This document shows positions 15,297 through 25,397 of a DNA stretch of 28,460 nucleotides, piece by piece. Every line of letters begins with the position of its first letter. Within the stretch, counting starts at the first letter, position 1. Source of the stretch: CAMAVH01 sp035714115 (GTDB lineage: Bacteria > Pseudomonadota > Alphaproteobacteria > SMXQ01); contig DASTMO010000021.1 of NCBI GenBank assembly GCA_035714115.1, positions 1 through 28,460 of the forward strand. Direction: 5' to 3'. The notes beneath the pieces were generated by a model. The model saw only the letters and a list, made by a program, of their open reading frames with translations, was not told the origin of the DNA and did no database searches. Both the position numbers and the translations under genes were made by a program.

Positions 15297-15944
15297 TTAT
15301 GCCCGGGGCAGCGGGCAGGTCACGCCGGTGCCGGCCAGGCCGCAATAGCCATTCGGGTTCTTGCCGAGATATTGCTGGTGATAGCCCTCGGCGTAATAGA
15401 ACTCCGGCGCGTCGATCACTTCGGTGGTGATCGAACCGAGGCCGCGCTTTTTCAAAGCCGCCTCATACTCCGCCTTCGAGGCCTGGGCGACGCGCAGTTG
15501 CTCCGGCGTGGTGGCATAGATGCCCGAACGATACTGGGTGCCGACGTCGTTGCCTTGGCGCATGCCTTGGGTCGGATCGTGCGCCTCCCAGAAGACCTTG
15601 AGCAGTTCGCCGTACGCGACCTTCTGGGGATCGAACACGACGAGCACCACCTCGGCATGGCCGGTGCGGCCCGAGCAGACCTCTTCATAGGTCGGGTTCT
15701 TGGTGTAGCCGGCGGCATAGCCGACCGCCGTCGAATAGACGCCCGGCATCTCCCAGAACAGGCGCTCCGCGCCCCAGAAGCAGCCGAGACCGAAAATGGC
15801 GGTCTCAATGCCGGCGGGAAACGGGGCTTTGATAGGGTTGCCGTTGACGAAATGCTTGTCGGACGTCGGGGTCGGCGCGTCGCGGCCCGGCAGCGCGGCC
15901 TCGGCGGTGATGGGGGTCTGTTTGGTCGTCTGGAACGGCCACAT
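15297..15944 (-). CDS. msrA: Peptide-methionine (S)-S-oxide reductase
   Basis: The 215-residue enzyme reduces methionine-S-sulfoxide in damaged proteins, using thioredoxin. The active-site motif GCFWGAE has its nucleophilic Cys at position 55, followed by GVYSTAVGYAAG, NPTYEEVCSGRTGHAE, and the EAHDPTQGMRQGNDVGTQYR block, all diagnostic of PF01625. The C-terminus GLAGTGVTCP carries a likely resolving Cys. Length and the roughly 40-residue N-terminal extension are like E. coli MsrA. ATG at 15944 is chosen because GGGAG stands eight bases upstream; the longer open frame to 16010 has no such site. It diverges from the flavoprotein gene at 16108. A hairpin after its stop probably terminates it. 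Confidence 0.95.
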   Translation of the reverse strand: MWPFQTTKQTPITAEAALPGRDAPTPTSDKHFVNGNPIKAPFPAGIETAIFGLGCFWGAERLFWEMPGVYSTAVGYAAGYTKNPTYEEVCSGRTGHAEVVLVVFDPQKVAYGELLKVFWEAHDPTQGMRQGNDVGTQYRSGIYATTPEQLRVAQASKAEYEAALKKRGLGSITTEVIDAPEFYYAEGYHQQYLGKNPNGYCGLAGTGVTCPLPRA

Positions 15945-16107
15945 GGCGAGAACTCCCTTCTTATTGCGGATCGTTGCGCCAGAGATGGGGCAGCTGACGG
16001 CATTTGCCAAGCCCCACTTTCCATTCGCCCCTGTCTATTCGCTCCGCGGCGCAAAAGGTGACGGGCCTAGATGACGAGATGCGGCCCGTTTGCTATGACC
16101 TGCGGCC

Positions 16108-17292
16108 ATGAATGACACCCCCGCTTTCGACGCGATCGTCATCGGTGCCGGCGCCGCCGGAATGATGTGCGCGCTGACCGCCGGCCAACGCGGCCGGCGC
16201 GTGCTGCTGCTGGAAAGCGGCGAGCAGGCCGGGGCGAAAATCCTCATCTCCGGCGGCGGACGCTGCAACTTCACCAATCGCGACACCGCACCGGATCGCT
16301 TTCTCTCGGCCAATCCGCATTTCTGCAAGTCGGCCCTCGCCCGCTACAGCCAGCACGACTTCATCGCGCTGGTCGAGAAGCACGCCATCGCCTATCACGA
16401 AAAGACGCTCGGCCAATTGTTCTGCGACGGCTCGGCGCGCCAGATCGTCGCGATGCTGCTGGCCGAATGCGCCGCAGGCGGGGTCAATGTCCGCTTGCAG
16501 CACCGCGTCACCAATGTCGAGAAGGCCGCGCGTTTCCGCGTGACCACCGACAAAGGCGCGTTCGAAGCCGATGCCGTCGTGCTGGCGAGCGGCGGGCTGT
16601 CGATCCCGAAAATGGGCGCGAACGACGTCGCCCACCGCATGGCCAAGCGCTTCGGCCTCGCCGTGACCGAAACGCGCCCCGCCCTGGTGCCGCTCACGGT
16701 CGGCGCGGACGATCTCGCGCTGATGCAGCCTTTGAGCGGCCTGGCCTTCGAGACCACCGCCGCCTGCGGCAAACGCGCCTTTCGCGAAGCGGCGCTCTTC
16801 ACCCATCGCGGCCTGTCCGGCCCGGCGATCCTGCAAATCTCGTCCTATTGGCGCGAAGGCCAGGAGATCGCGCTCGACCTCTTGCCCGGCCGCGACGCCG
16901 TCGCCGAACTGAAGGAACGCCGCAAGTCCCGCCCCAAGGCAGAACTGAAGACGATCCTCGGCGAATGGCTGCCGGCGCGCTTGGCGCAAGCGCTGGTCGA
17001 ACGCCGCCTGCCCAACCCGACGATGGGCGACGCTTCCGACGATCTGATCGGCCATATCGCCGACAAGCTGCAACGCTGGCGTGTTCTGCCGGCCGGGTCG
17101 GAAGGCTATGCCAAAGCCGAAGTGACGCTCGGCGGCATCGACACCAACGAACTGTCGTCGAAAACCATGGAAGCCAAGAAGGTGTCTGGGCTCTACGCCA
17201 TCGGCGAAGCGGTCGATGTCACCGGCTGGCTCGGCGGCTACAATTTCCAGTGGGCCTGGTCGAGCGGCTGGAGCGCCGGCCAAGCGATCTGA
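16108..17292 (+). CDS. BaiN/HI0933-type NAD(P)/FAD-dependent oxidoreductase
   Basis: The 394-residue flavoprotein belongs to the HI0933/BaiN (YhiN) family. The N-terminal Rossmann fingerprint AIVIGAGAAGMMCALTAG binds FAD, GAKILISGGGRCNFTN is the family-specific second motif, ASGGLSIPKMGANDVAH a third, and the C-terminal GLYAIGEAVDVTGWLGGYNF closes the FAD site. An inserted domain lies about residues 190-330. BaiN-type members act in bile-acid dehydroxylation in gut clostridia, but in proteobacteria the physiological role is not known, so only oxidoreductase should be claimed. ATG at 16108 is the natural start. The 163-base gap from divergent msrA holds a TGGGGC-N19-GCCCCA inverted repeat (15986-16016). 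Complete in length. Confidence 0.9.
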   Translation: MNDTPAFDAIVIGAGAAGMMCALTAGQRGRRVLLLESGEQAGAKILISGGGRCNFTNRDTAPDRFLSANPHFCKSALARYSQHDFIALVEKHAIAYHEKTLGQLFCDGSARQIVAMLLAECAAGGVNVRLQHRVTNVEKAARFRVTTDKGAFEADAVVLASGGLSIPKMGANDVAHRMAKRFGLAVTETRPALVPLTVGADDLALMQPLSGLAFETTAACGKRAFREAALFTHRGLSGPAILQISSYWREGQEIALDLLPGRDAVAELKERRKSRPKAELKTILGEWLPARLAQALVERRLPNPTMGDASDDLIGHIADKLQRWRVLPAGSEGYAKAEVTLGGIDTNELSSKTMEAKKVSGLYAIGEAVDVTGWLGGYNFQWAWSSGWSAGQAI

Positions 17293-17326
17293 ATCGTTTC
17301 CCCAAACGGAAATGGGCGAATAACGC

Positions 17327-18547
17327 TTAACGCTCGATCCTGAACTCGGGGTGGCGGATCACCAGCCACGCCAGCCAAGCGCAGCCCGCGAGCAGCAGAA
17401 GGCCGGTGAGCAAGAAGGCCGCCTCCATGCCGAACTGGTCAGCGAGAACGCCCATGATCGGCGGCAGGATCGCGCCGCAGAAGCGGTTGGCGGTGATGCG
17501 CAAGCCCACGACCGCGCCCTGATTGTCGCGCCCGACCGCTGCCGATTGGATAGCGAAGATCAGCGGCTGCATCAAACCCTGCGAGACGCCGCGCGCCATC
17601 TGCATCAGTACCAGAAGGACGAAGATGCCGCCGAGCAGCGGCGTGATGGCGATGGTGACGATGCTCACCACCGTCGTGCAGAGCAGCACCCACTCCGGCT
17701 TGCCGAGCTTGCGCGCCGCGCCGACCAGCAACGATGCCAGGCCGATGGTGATCTCCAAGGCCGAGAACAAGAGGCCGATCATCGTGCCTTGCAGGCCGAT
17801 CTCTTCGAGATAGACGACGTAAAGCGACGTCTGGATGCCGGTCGAGCCGTTGCGCAGGCCCGAGACGATCACGGTGAAGGCGATCACCGGCATCATCATG
17901 ATGGCGAAGGAGCGCGTGTAGTCTTCGACGCGCGGCAGCGCCGACCAGATCGACTGCCGCGGCGCTTGGGCGAATTTTTCGGCGTTCGGCTCGGGCACCA
18001 TGCGGACCATGGCGAACATGCTGAAGGCGCAGGCCGCGACCAGCAGGAATGTCGGCCAAGCGCCGGTGAAGTCCCACAGCGCGCCGGCAAGCACCGGGGC
18101 GATGATGGTGCCGGCGCGCACGACGAAGTTGAAGCGGCCTAGGGTCACGGCGTCGCCGTTGCAGACCTGGGCGATCAGCGTCTGCGCGCCGATCCAGTTC
18201 ATGTTCAGCAAGAGGCCGGACAGGGCCTGGAGCAGCAGCAGGAAGGGAAACCAGCCAGTCGCCGGAAACAGCAGCGCCATGACGCCCGCCGCCGCCGTGC
18301 CGAACAGCATGACGCGCCGCGTGCCGAGCCGGTCCATCAGCGCGCCGCCGTGGATCGAGAAGAACAGCGGCAGGATCGAGCGCGCGCCGATCAGGATGCC
18401 AATCTCGGACGCGGAAAAGCCCAGCGACAGCGCCAGCAGCGGGATGATCAAGGCGTAAATGTCGGTCAGCGCGATGCCAAACACGCCCGCCCCATAAGCG
18501 GCGTACAGCACCTTGCGCGGCGGCGCGGACGCTTCCCGATCAGACAA
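17327..18547 (-). CDS. MFS transporter, function unknown
   Basis: This 406-residue protein has twelve predicted membrane helices in the MFS_1 pattern. The helix 2-3 loop is GGALMDRLGTRRVMLFG, a good motif A, and a second, weaker copy follows helix 8 (GAARKLGKPEW), as in most MFS carriers with two six-helix halves. It resembles drug/metabolite efflux proteins but no substrate can be named. The start is TTG at 18545-18547 with GGGGG seven bases upstream. It lies 29 bases after the stop of the large acyltransferase on the same strand, so the two may be transcribed together, and its stop converges on the flavoprotein gene with a small CGTTT-CCCC-AAACG repeat (17295-17308) in between. Confidence 0.86.
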   Translation of the reverse strand: MSDREASAPPRKVLYAAYGAGVFGIALTDIYALIIPLLALSLGFSASEIGILIGARSILPLFFSIHGGALMDRLGTRRVMLFGTAAAGVMALLFPATGWFPFLLLLQALSGLLLNMNWIGAQTLIAQVCNGDAVTLGRFNFVVRAGTIIAPVLAGALWDFTGAWPTFLLVAACAFSMFAMVRMVPEPNAEKFAQAPRQSIWSALPRVEDYTRSFAIMMMPVIAFTVIVSGLRNGSTGIQTSLYVVYLEEIGLQGTMIGLLFSALEITIGLASLLVGAARKLGKPEWVLLCTTVVSIVTIAITPLLGGIFVLLVLMQMARGVSQGLMQPLIFAIQSAAVGRDNQGAVVGLRITANRFCGAILPPIMGVLADQFGMEAAFLLTGLLLLAGCAWLAWLVIRHPEFRIER

Positions 18548-18576
18548 TAACGTTCCCCCTCACAGGCCAGCATCTC

Positions 18577-20502
18577 TCACTCATGAGGCGACGCTTCCAA
18601 TATTGGCGCAATCAAGCGATCGACATAATAAACTGAACCGGCGCGAGTCAAATGCCCGACATCCCAGGCAAACGGCGACCTCGACCCGGCTTGCGGCAGG
18701 AAAACATCGCAAGCATTCGCTTCGCACAGGGCGGCGACGGGCGAGACGTAGCCCACTTTCTCGACGGCGGCAAAATCCTTCAAAGCCGCATCGAGCCTTC
18801 GCAGTTCGGGCAATAGCGGATTGCGCGGCGCATCCTTACGCGCGCGCAGGGCGAGCTTGACCTGAGGTGCCGGAAACGCCACGACCGGTCCGACGATCAC
18901 GACCCGGCCGACGTTTGGACGAACGCTGTCGAGCGTCGACTTGAGCTTTTCGAAAAATTCGGGTTCAGACCAATAGCCCTGCCAATTGGCCGAGAGCAGC
19001 AAGATGCGAGGGCGCTGGCTAGCGATCTCCTCCATCACACGGGCATTAATCCCCGCGCAGAGACGGCGGCGCGGCGTTTCGTAGCCTGCCAAGGGAGGGC
19101 AAGCGCTGGCCGTATATTGGGAAACGGAGAGACGGTCGCGCGCAGCCCAACCGGCCAGGCCGGGATAGATGTGAGCGCCATAGGAATCACCCCATAGCAA
19201 CAGGTCCGGGACGGCGGCGGCCCGGCATTCGGCGGCGAAGGCATCGGCGCCCTGTTCCGGACGGAGGAAGCAGGTCCGATCGCGATAGGCGGAGATGGCT
19301 TGCGCCTCTTCGACGCGCACATCATCGAGCAGCGCGGCATCGGCGCGGCTCCAGCGGCTTTTGACGCCGTCCGCCAGATAGACCGTCGCCCCCAATGCGC
19401 CGACGAACGCCATTCCGAGGCAAAGCCAGAGCGCCGTGCGCGTCAGGTCGAAACGTCGGATCGGCAATTCAACCAAACGATAGGTGGCGATTGCCGCGAT
19501 CAGCGCGGCGGCGACTGCCGCGAGCTTGGCCGCGAGCAGCACGGGCGCGCCGGGAACGAGGCTGTAAAGCCCTTCGGGCATGTAGATGATGACGAGGGAG
19601 AGCAGCGGCCAGTGCCAGAGATAAAGCGGATAGCTGATCAGCCCCAGCCCGACGCCGACGCGATTGCCGAGCAGGCGCTTGTTGATGAAGCTGCTAGAGC
19701 CGGCGGCGATGAGCGCCGCCGTGCCCAACACCGGCAATAACGCCCGCCATCTCGGATAAGGCGCGCCGCGGTCGAACAGCAGGACAGCGGCGGCGATGAG
19801 AATGAGGCCGACGACGGAGAGCGCTTGACGGACCGCAATCGGCGTTCGCGCGATCCGATCCGCGCCGCCGAGCGCCAACAGCGCGCCGACCAGCATCTCC
19901 CACAAACGTGTCAGCGGAAAATAAAACACGCCGTCGGGATAATGCTTCGCCAGCAGGACGTTCGCGAGACAGGACAGCATGCCCAGCACGGCGACGACCG
20001 CCAACGCGCGCCGTCTGACCTTCCAAACGAGCGCCAGGGTCACGGGCCAAATCAGATAGAACTGCTCTTCGACGCCCAGCGACCAGAGATGCGCGAGCGG
20101 TTTCAATTCGTCGACGACGTCGAAATAACCGGCTTCGCTCCACAATAGCAGGTTGTCGATGAAGGCGGCCCCGCCGACGACATGCTTGCCGAGCGCCGCA
20201 TATTCGTCCGGCATCAAGGCGATCCAGCCGAGCCCCAATGTCGTCAACAGGACAAGGATCAGGGCGGGGAAAATCCGGCGAATGCGGCGCGCGTAAAAAC
20301 GCCAATAGTCGATCCGACCGCCGATCAGCTCGCGGCCTATGATGGCCGTGATCAGGTAGCCCGAGATGACGAAAAAGACATCAACCCCGACGAATCCCCC
20401 CGGCAGCCGCTGCGGCGCCACGTGAAAAGCCACGACAATGATGATCGCGAGGGCGCGCAAACCGTCGATATCGGGACGATAGCTGCCGTCATGAGGACGC
20501 AT
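18577..20502 (-). CDS. Acyltransferase 3 fused to C-terminal SGNH domain (OafA/OatA-like)
   Basis: The 641-residue protein joins an acyltransferase 3 membrane domain (residues 10-375, about eleven helices) to a periplasmic SGNH hydrolase-like domain (about 430-635). Membrane-domain marks are RPDIDGLRALAIIIVVAFHV with His27, GGFVGVDVFFVISGYLIT and HLWSLGVEEQFYLIWP. In the SGNH domain LLWGDSYGAHIYP puts the nucleophile at Ser440, SANWQGYW supplies the block with Asn, and FAWDVGHLT gives Asp614 and His617, so a full Ser-His-Asp set is visible. Such fusions acetylate O-antigen, capsule or peptidoglycan sugars, the membrane part carrying the acetyl group across and the SGNH part transferring it. 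Divergent from the peptide ABC operon. The acceptor glycan is unknown. Confidence 0.92.
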   Translation of the reverse strand: MRPHDGSYRPDIDGLRALAIIIVVAFHVAPQRLPGGFVGVDVFFVISGYLITAIIGRELIGGRIDYWRFYARRIRRIFPALILVLLTTLGLGWIALMPDEYAALGKHVVGGAAFIDNLLLWSEAGYFDVVDELKPLAHLWSLGVEEQFYLIWPVTLALVWKVRRRALAVVAVLGMLSCLANVLLAKHYPDGVFYFPLTRLWEMLVGALLALGGADRIARTPIAVRQALSVVGLILIAAAVLLFDRGAPYPRWRALLPVLGTAALIAAGSSSFINKRLLGNRVGVGLGLISYPLYLWHWPLLSLVIIYMPEGLYSLVPGAPVLLAAKLAAVAAALIAAIATYRLVELPIRRFDLTRTALWLCLGMAFVGALGATVYLADGVKSRWSRADAALLDDVRVEEAQAISAYRDRTCFLRPEQGADAFAAECRAAAVPDLLLWGDSYGAHIYPGLAGWAARDRLSVSQYTASACPPLAGYETPRRRLCAGINARVMEEIASQRPRILLLSANWQGYWSEPEFFEKLKSTLDSVRPNVGRVVIVGPVVAFPAPQVKLALRARKDAPRNPLLPELRRLDAALKDFAAVEKVGYVSPVAALCEANACDVFLPQAGSRSPFAWDVGHLTRAGSVYYVDRLIAPILEASPHE

Positions 20503-20905
20503 CGGACATCCCGCTGTAAACGCTCATGGCCAATCTTTGCGAATGACTGAGAATAGGGCGGCGCAGACTAAGCGGCAGCGCCAGCTATGACAAATAGCGA
20601 TGAGGAAGAATGAATCAGGCTCTCCAGAAGTCTTTGGGCCAGCATCGATCCGCGCCATCCCCTGCCGCAAAGGCGGGCAAGCTTGTCGCGGGGCGGAATT
20701 GCGCCTTGACCCAGCCTGTCCGATCTGTTCTGAATTTCACAGAACATGATCTGACATTTTAGAGGGTCGCGCCGGGATATTCCCTCGCGGCCCGCCGCGT
20801 GATAGTCGAAATGCCCCATCGCGCACCACGGCCCGCTTGGCCGGGGTGCCCGGGCCTGTGCCCGTCGCTCCGCAGCTCGCAAGACCCGTCGGAAAGGAAG
20901 ACTAC
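20503..20905. promoter_or_regulatory. Divergent promoter region with a TGTTCTG-N7-CAGAACA palindrome
   Basis: No gene is supported in these 403 bases between the acyltransferase (minus) and the ABC operon (plus). A perfect inverted repeat TGTTCTG-AATTTCA-CAGAACA sits at 20726-20746, flanked by GATC on both sides (20722-20725 and 20748-20751). CTTGAC at 20705-20710 is a possible -35 for the plus strand; 17 bases later TTCTGA (20728-20733) would be a poor -10 lying inside the palindrome, so a repressor site is plausible. GGCCCG/CGGGCC at 20830-20835 and 20851-20856 could fold in the leader. Confidence 0.45.
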
Positions 20906-22516
20906 ATGATCCGCACCATTTCCCGCCTCGGCGCCGTGGCGACCCTCGTCGCCGGCATGGCCGCCGCCAGCGCGGCCTTCGCACCCTCCGTCCTGGCGCA
21001 AGGCACGCCGGTCCGCGGCGGTACGCTCTCCATGATCCTCAATCCCGAGCCGCCGGTTCTGGTGACGGGCGTCAACAGCGCCTCGCCGGTCGCGGCCGTG
21101 TCGCCGCGCATGTTCGAAGGCCTGGCCACCTATACGCCGGACTTCAAGATGGTGCCCGTGCTCGCCACCTCGTGGGAGCAGAGCGCCGACGGCAAGACCA
21201 TCACCTTCAAGCTGCGCCCGAACGTGAAGTGGCATGACGGCAAGCCCTTCACCTCGGCCGACGTGCAGTTCTCCTTCATGGAGATCCTGAAGAAGGTCCA
21301 CTCGCGCGGCACCGCGACCTATCTCCACCTGAGCGCCGTCGAGACGCCCGACCCGCTGACCGCGGTCTTCAAGCTCGACAAGCCGTCGCCTTACATCATG
21401 CGCGCGCTGGCCGGCGTCGAATCGCCGATCATGCCCAAGCACATCTACGAGGGCAGCGATCCGCTGAAGAACCCGGCGAACGTGAAGCCGATCGGCACCG
21501 GCCCGTTCAAGTTCAAGGAATGGGAACGCGGCAACTACATCATGCTCGAACGCAACCCGGACTATTGGGACGCGGGCAAGCCCTATCTCGACGCCATCGT
21601 CTTCCGCATCATTCCGGACGGCGGCGCGCGCGCCGTGGCGCTGGAAAGCGGCGCCGTGCAGTACGGCACCCAGTATGTCGTGCCGCTCAACGACGTCGCC
21701 CGTCTCGGCAAGCTGCCGAACCTGAACGTCACCACCGCCGGCTACGAATACAACACGTCGGTGAACTATCTCGAGTTCAACCTGCGCAAGCCCTATCTGC
21801 AGGACCGCCGCGTGCGCCAGGCGATCGCCCACACCATCAACACGGACTTCCTGGTGAAGAACGTGTGGTTCGGCTTCGCCACCAAGGCGACCTCGCCGGT
21901 GACCGACAAACAGAAGGACTTTCACACCGCCAACGTCCCGCAGTACCCCTACGACCTGAAGAAGGCCGAGGCGCTGCTCGACGAAGCCGGCTACAAGAAG
22001 GGTGCCGACGGCATCCGCTTCAAAGTGACGATCGACTGGTCGCCGAGCGGCGAGATGTTCCGCCAGACCGCCGAGCTGCTGCGCCAAGGCCTGCAGCGCG
22101 TCGGCATCGCCGCGGAAATCCGCAACGCCGACAGCCCGACCTACCTGCGTCGCGTCTGGACCGACAACGACTTCGACATCAACATCTACTCGGCGTCGAA
22201 CATCGCCGACCCTGTGATCGGCATCCAGCGCTTCTACTGGAGCAAGTCGATCCAGAAGGGCGTCACCTACTCGAACGGCTCGGGCTACAACAACCCGGAG
22301 ATGGACAAGCTCCTCGAGGACGGCCAGGTCGAGAACGATCCGGCCAAGCGCCGCAAGATCTACGAGGACATGCAGCGCCTGGTGATGACCGACCTGCCGA
22401 ACATGGGCCTGGTCTACATCCAGTGGTTCACGATCCATGACAAGAAGGTGAAGAATCTCACCACCACGGGCCTCGGCCCGATGGAGAGCTTCGCCGACGT
22501 CTACATGGAAAAGTAA
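20906..22516 (+). CDS. Family 5 ABC transporter substrate-binding protein
   Basis: The 536-residue protein is a periplasmic receptor of the peptide/opine/nickel importer family (SBP_bac_5, PF00496). The signal peptide spans about residues 1-33, with an Arg start, GAVATLVAGMAAASAAF and cleavage after VLA. Family marks are MFEGLATYTPDFKMVPVLAT, the KLRPNVKWHDGKPFTSADV block, GTGPFKFKEWERGNYIML, and the VRQAIAHTINTDFLVKNVWF segment. AAAGGAAG lies six bases before ATG 20906, which fixes the start; the earlier in-frame ATGs from 20837 give no signal peptide. It is the first gene of a five-gene importer operon; the permease follows after 24 bases. Likely ligands are small peptides or similar organic molecules; the sequence does not specify which. 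Confidence 0.93.
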   Translation: MIRTISRLGAVATLVAGMAAASAAFAPSVLAQGTPVRGGTLSMILNPEPPVLVTGVNSASPVAAVSPRMFEGLATYTPDFKMVPVLATSWEQSADGKTITFKLRPNVKWHDGKPFTSADVQFSFMEILKKVHSRGTATYLHLSAVETPDPLTAVFKLDKPSPYIMRALAGVESPIMPKHIYEGSDPLKNPANVKPIGTGPFKFKEWERGNYIMLERNPDYWDAGKPYLDAIVFRIIPDGGARAVALESGAVQYGTQYVVPLNDVARLGKLPNLNVTTAGYEYNTSVNYLEFNLRKPYLQDRRVRQAIAHTINTDFLVKNVWFGFATKATSPVTDKQKDFHTANVPQYPYDLKKAEALLDEAGYKKGADGIRFKVTIDWSPSGEMFRQTAELLRQGLQRVGIAAEIRNADSPTYLRRVWTDNDFDINIYSASNIADPVIGIQRFYWSKSIQKGVTYSNGSGYNNPEMDKLLEDGQVENDPAKRRKIYEDMQRLVMTDLPNMGLVYIQWFTIHDKKVKNLTTTGLGPMESFADVYMEK

Positions 22517-22540
22517 GAGTCAGCGTAAAGCCCACTTGAG

Positions 22541-23566
22541 ATGACGATGGCGACAGACAGCGTGCCTACGGCGGCCAAGCGCGGCAGCCGGCAACGGTTG
22601 CTCCGTTACCTGCTGCGCCGCATCGGCCAAGCCGCGATCACGCTGATCGCCATCGTCGTTCTCAATTTCGTCATCCTGCATCTGGCGCCGGGCGACGCCA
22701 TCGACGTGCTGGCCGGCGAGGCCGGCGGCGCCGGCCCCGAATATCTCGAGCAGATGCGCCGCGCCTACGGGCTGGACCAGCCGATCTACGTGCAGATGGT
22801 CCAGTATCTGTGGAACGTCGCGCAGCTCAATTTCGGCTTCTCCTTCCGCAACAACGTGTCCGTGCTCGAGCTCATCATGAGCCGCCTGCCGGCGACGCTG
22901 CTACTGATGCTCGCCAGCATCCTCATTTCCTTCACCGCCGGCGTGCTGCTCGGCGTCTTCGCCGCGCGCCGCGTCAACACCTTCGCCGACAACGCCGTCT
23001 CGGTGCTGGCGCTTCTGTGCTACGCCACGCCGCTGTTCTGGTTCGGCCTGATGGCCATCGTGCTATTCACCGTGAAGCTCGGCTGGCTTCCCGGCAACGG
23101 CATGTACACCATCGCCGCCAGCTTCAACTGGTTCGAGGCGACGCTCGACGTGCTGCGCCATCTCGTGCTGCCGGCGCTCAGCCTCGCGCTCTTCCACATG
23201 GCGGTCTACACGCGCCTGATGCGCGCCTCGATGCTCGAAGTCTACGGCCTCGACTACATCCGCACGGCGCGCGCCAAAGGCCTGTCGCAGCGCCGCGTCG
23301 CCTTCCGCCATGTGCTGCCCAACGCCATCCTGCCGATGGTCACCATGCTCGGCCTGCAGATCGGCGCGCTACTCGGCGGCGCCGTGCTGATCGAGACCGT
23401 GTTCGGCTGGCCCGGCCTCGGCCGCCTGGCCTTCGACGCCATCCTGCAGCGCGACCACAACCTGCTGATCGGCATCTTGCTGTTCGGCTCGGCGCTCGTC
23501 ATCGTCGCCAACATCGTCACCGACCTGGTCTACGCCTGGCTCGATCCGCGCATCGAGGTGGCGTGA
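22541..23566 (+). CDS. Peptide-type ABC transporter permease (DppB/OppB-like)
   Basis: The 341-residue inner-membrane protein has six predicted helices and the binding-protein-dependent transport domain (PF00528). The N-terminal YLLRRIGQAAITLIAIVVLN helix followed by HLAPGDAIDVLAG is the classic DppB/OppB start. The cytoplasmic EAA loop is RTARAKGLSQRRVAFRHVLP, which contacts the ATPases. It pairs with the next gene's permease. ATG at 22541 and ATG at 22547 are equally possible starts; only a weak GAG precedes them. Its TGA overlaps the next ATG by one base (TGATG), indicating translational coupling. Confidence 0.94.
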   Translation: MTMATDSVPTAAKRGSRQRLLRYLLRRIGQAAITLIAIVVLNFVILHLAPGDAIDVLAGEAGGAGPEYLEQMRRAYGLDQPIYVQMVQYLWNVAQLNFGFSFRNNVSVLELIMSRLPATLLLMLASILISFTAGVLLGVFAARRVNTFADNAVSVLALLCYATPLFWFGLMAIVLFTVKLGWLPGNGMYTIAASFNWFEATLDVLRHLVLPALSLALFHMAVYTRLMRASMLEVYGLDYIRTARAKGLSQRRVAFRHVLPNAILPMVTMLGLQIGALLGGAVLIETVFGWPGLGRLAFDAILQRDHNLLIGILLFGSALVIVANIVTDLVYAWLDPRIEVA

Positions 23567-24407
23567 TGGAAGGGCTTCGCGATTTCTGGCGGCGCTACCG
23601 CCGCAAGACCTCGGCGGTGATCGGCCTCGCCCTGCTCGTCCTCGTGCTCGTCGTCGCTTTGTTCGGCCCGCTCATCGTATCCGGCGATCCTTGGGACATG
23701 GCGACCATGCCCTTCCTATGGCCCGGCGCCGACGCCGCATACCCGCTCGGCTCGGATACGCTGGGCCGCGACATCCTGACCGGCATCATCCATGGCTCGC
23801 GCGTCTCGCTGCTGATCGGTTTTTCGGCGACGGTCGCCGCGCTCGGCATCGGCGTCACCGTCGGCGCGCTCGCCGGCTATTTCCGCGGCTGGATCGACGA
23901 CGTGCTGATGCGCATCACCGAAATTTTCCAGACCGTGCCGACCTTCCTGCTCGCCGTCGTGCTTGTCGCCATCTTCAAGCCCTCGATGCTGACCATCGTG
24001 CTGGCGATCAGCGCCGTCACCTGGCCGTCGATCGCGCGTCTGGTGCGCGCGGAATTTCTCTCGCTCCGGGAGCGCGAGTTCGTGCAGTCCTGCGTCGTCA
24101 TCGGCATGGGCGAGACGCGCATCATCTTCCGCCAGATCCTGCCGAACTGCCTGCCGCCGATCATCGTCATGTCCTCGGTCATGGTCGCTTCGGCGATCCT
24201 CACCGAATCGGGCCTGTCGTTCCTCGGCCTCGGCGACCCCAACCTGATGAGCTGGGGCACCATGATCGGCATCGGCCGCGAGGCCATGCGCACCGCCTGG
24301 TACATGAGCGCCATCCCCGGCGTCGCCATCCTGATCACCGTCCTCGCCCTCAACCTCGTCGGCGAGGGCTTGAACGACGCACTCAACCCGCGCCTGAAGA
24401 ACCGCTG

Positions 24408-24408
<1 letters not shown>
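23566..24408 (+). CDS. Peptide-type ABC transporter permease (DppC/OppC-like)
   Basis: This 280-residue permease carries the short DppC/OppC N-terminal region (RRKTSAVIGLALLVLVLVVA), the YPLGSDTLGRDILTGIIHGS signature of the family, and the EAA loop SCVVIGMGETRIIFRQILP. Six helices are expected. It ends with LVGEGLNDALNPRLK, the standard tail of this subgroup. Start and stop both overlap neighbours by one base, so it is coupled to the DppB-like gene before it and the ATPase after it. Substrate specificity rests with the binding protein. Confidence 0.94.

Positions 24409-25393
<985 letters not shown>

Positions 25394-25397
<4 letters not shown>

Noticed and set aside
20726..20746. Possible LexA/SOS box
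   Set aside because: Alphaproteobacterial LexA sites are direct repeats, GTTC-N7-GTTC; here GTTC and GAAC are inverted and 11 bases apart.
20759..22438. Minus-strand open frame of 559 codons
   Set aside because: It is antisense to the family 5 binding protein, full of His/Arg/Val/Gly without motifs.
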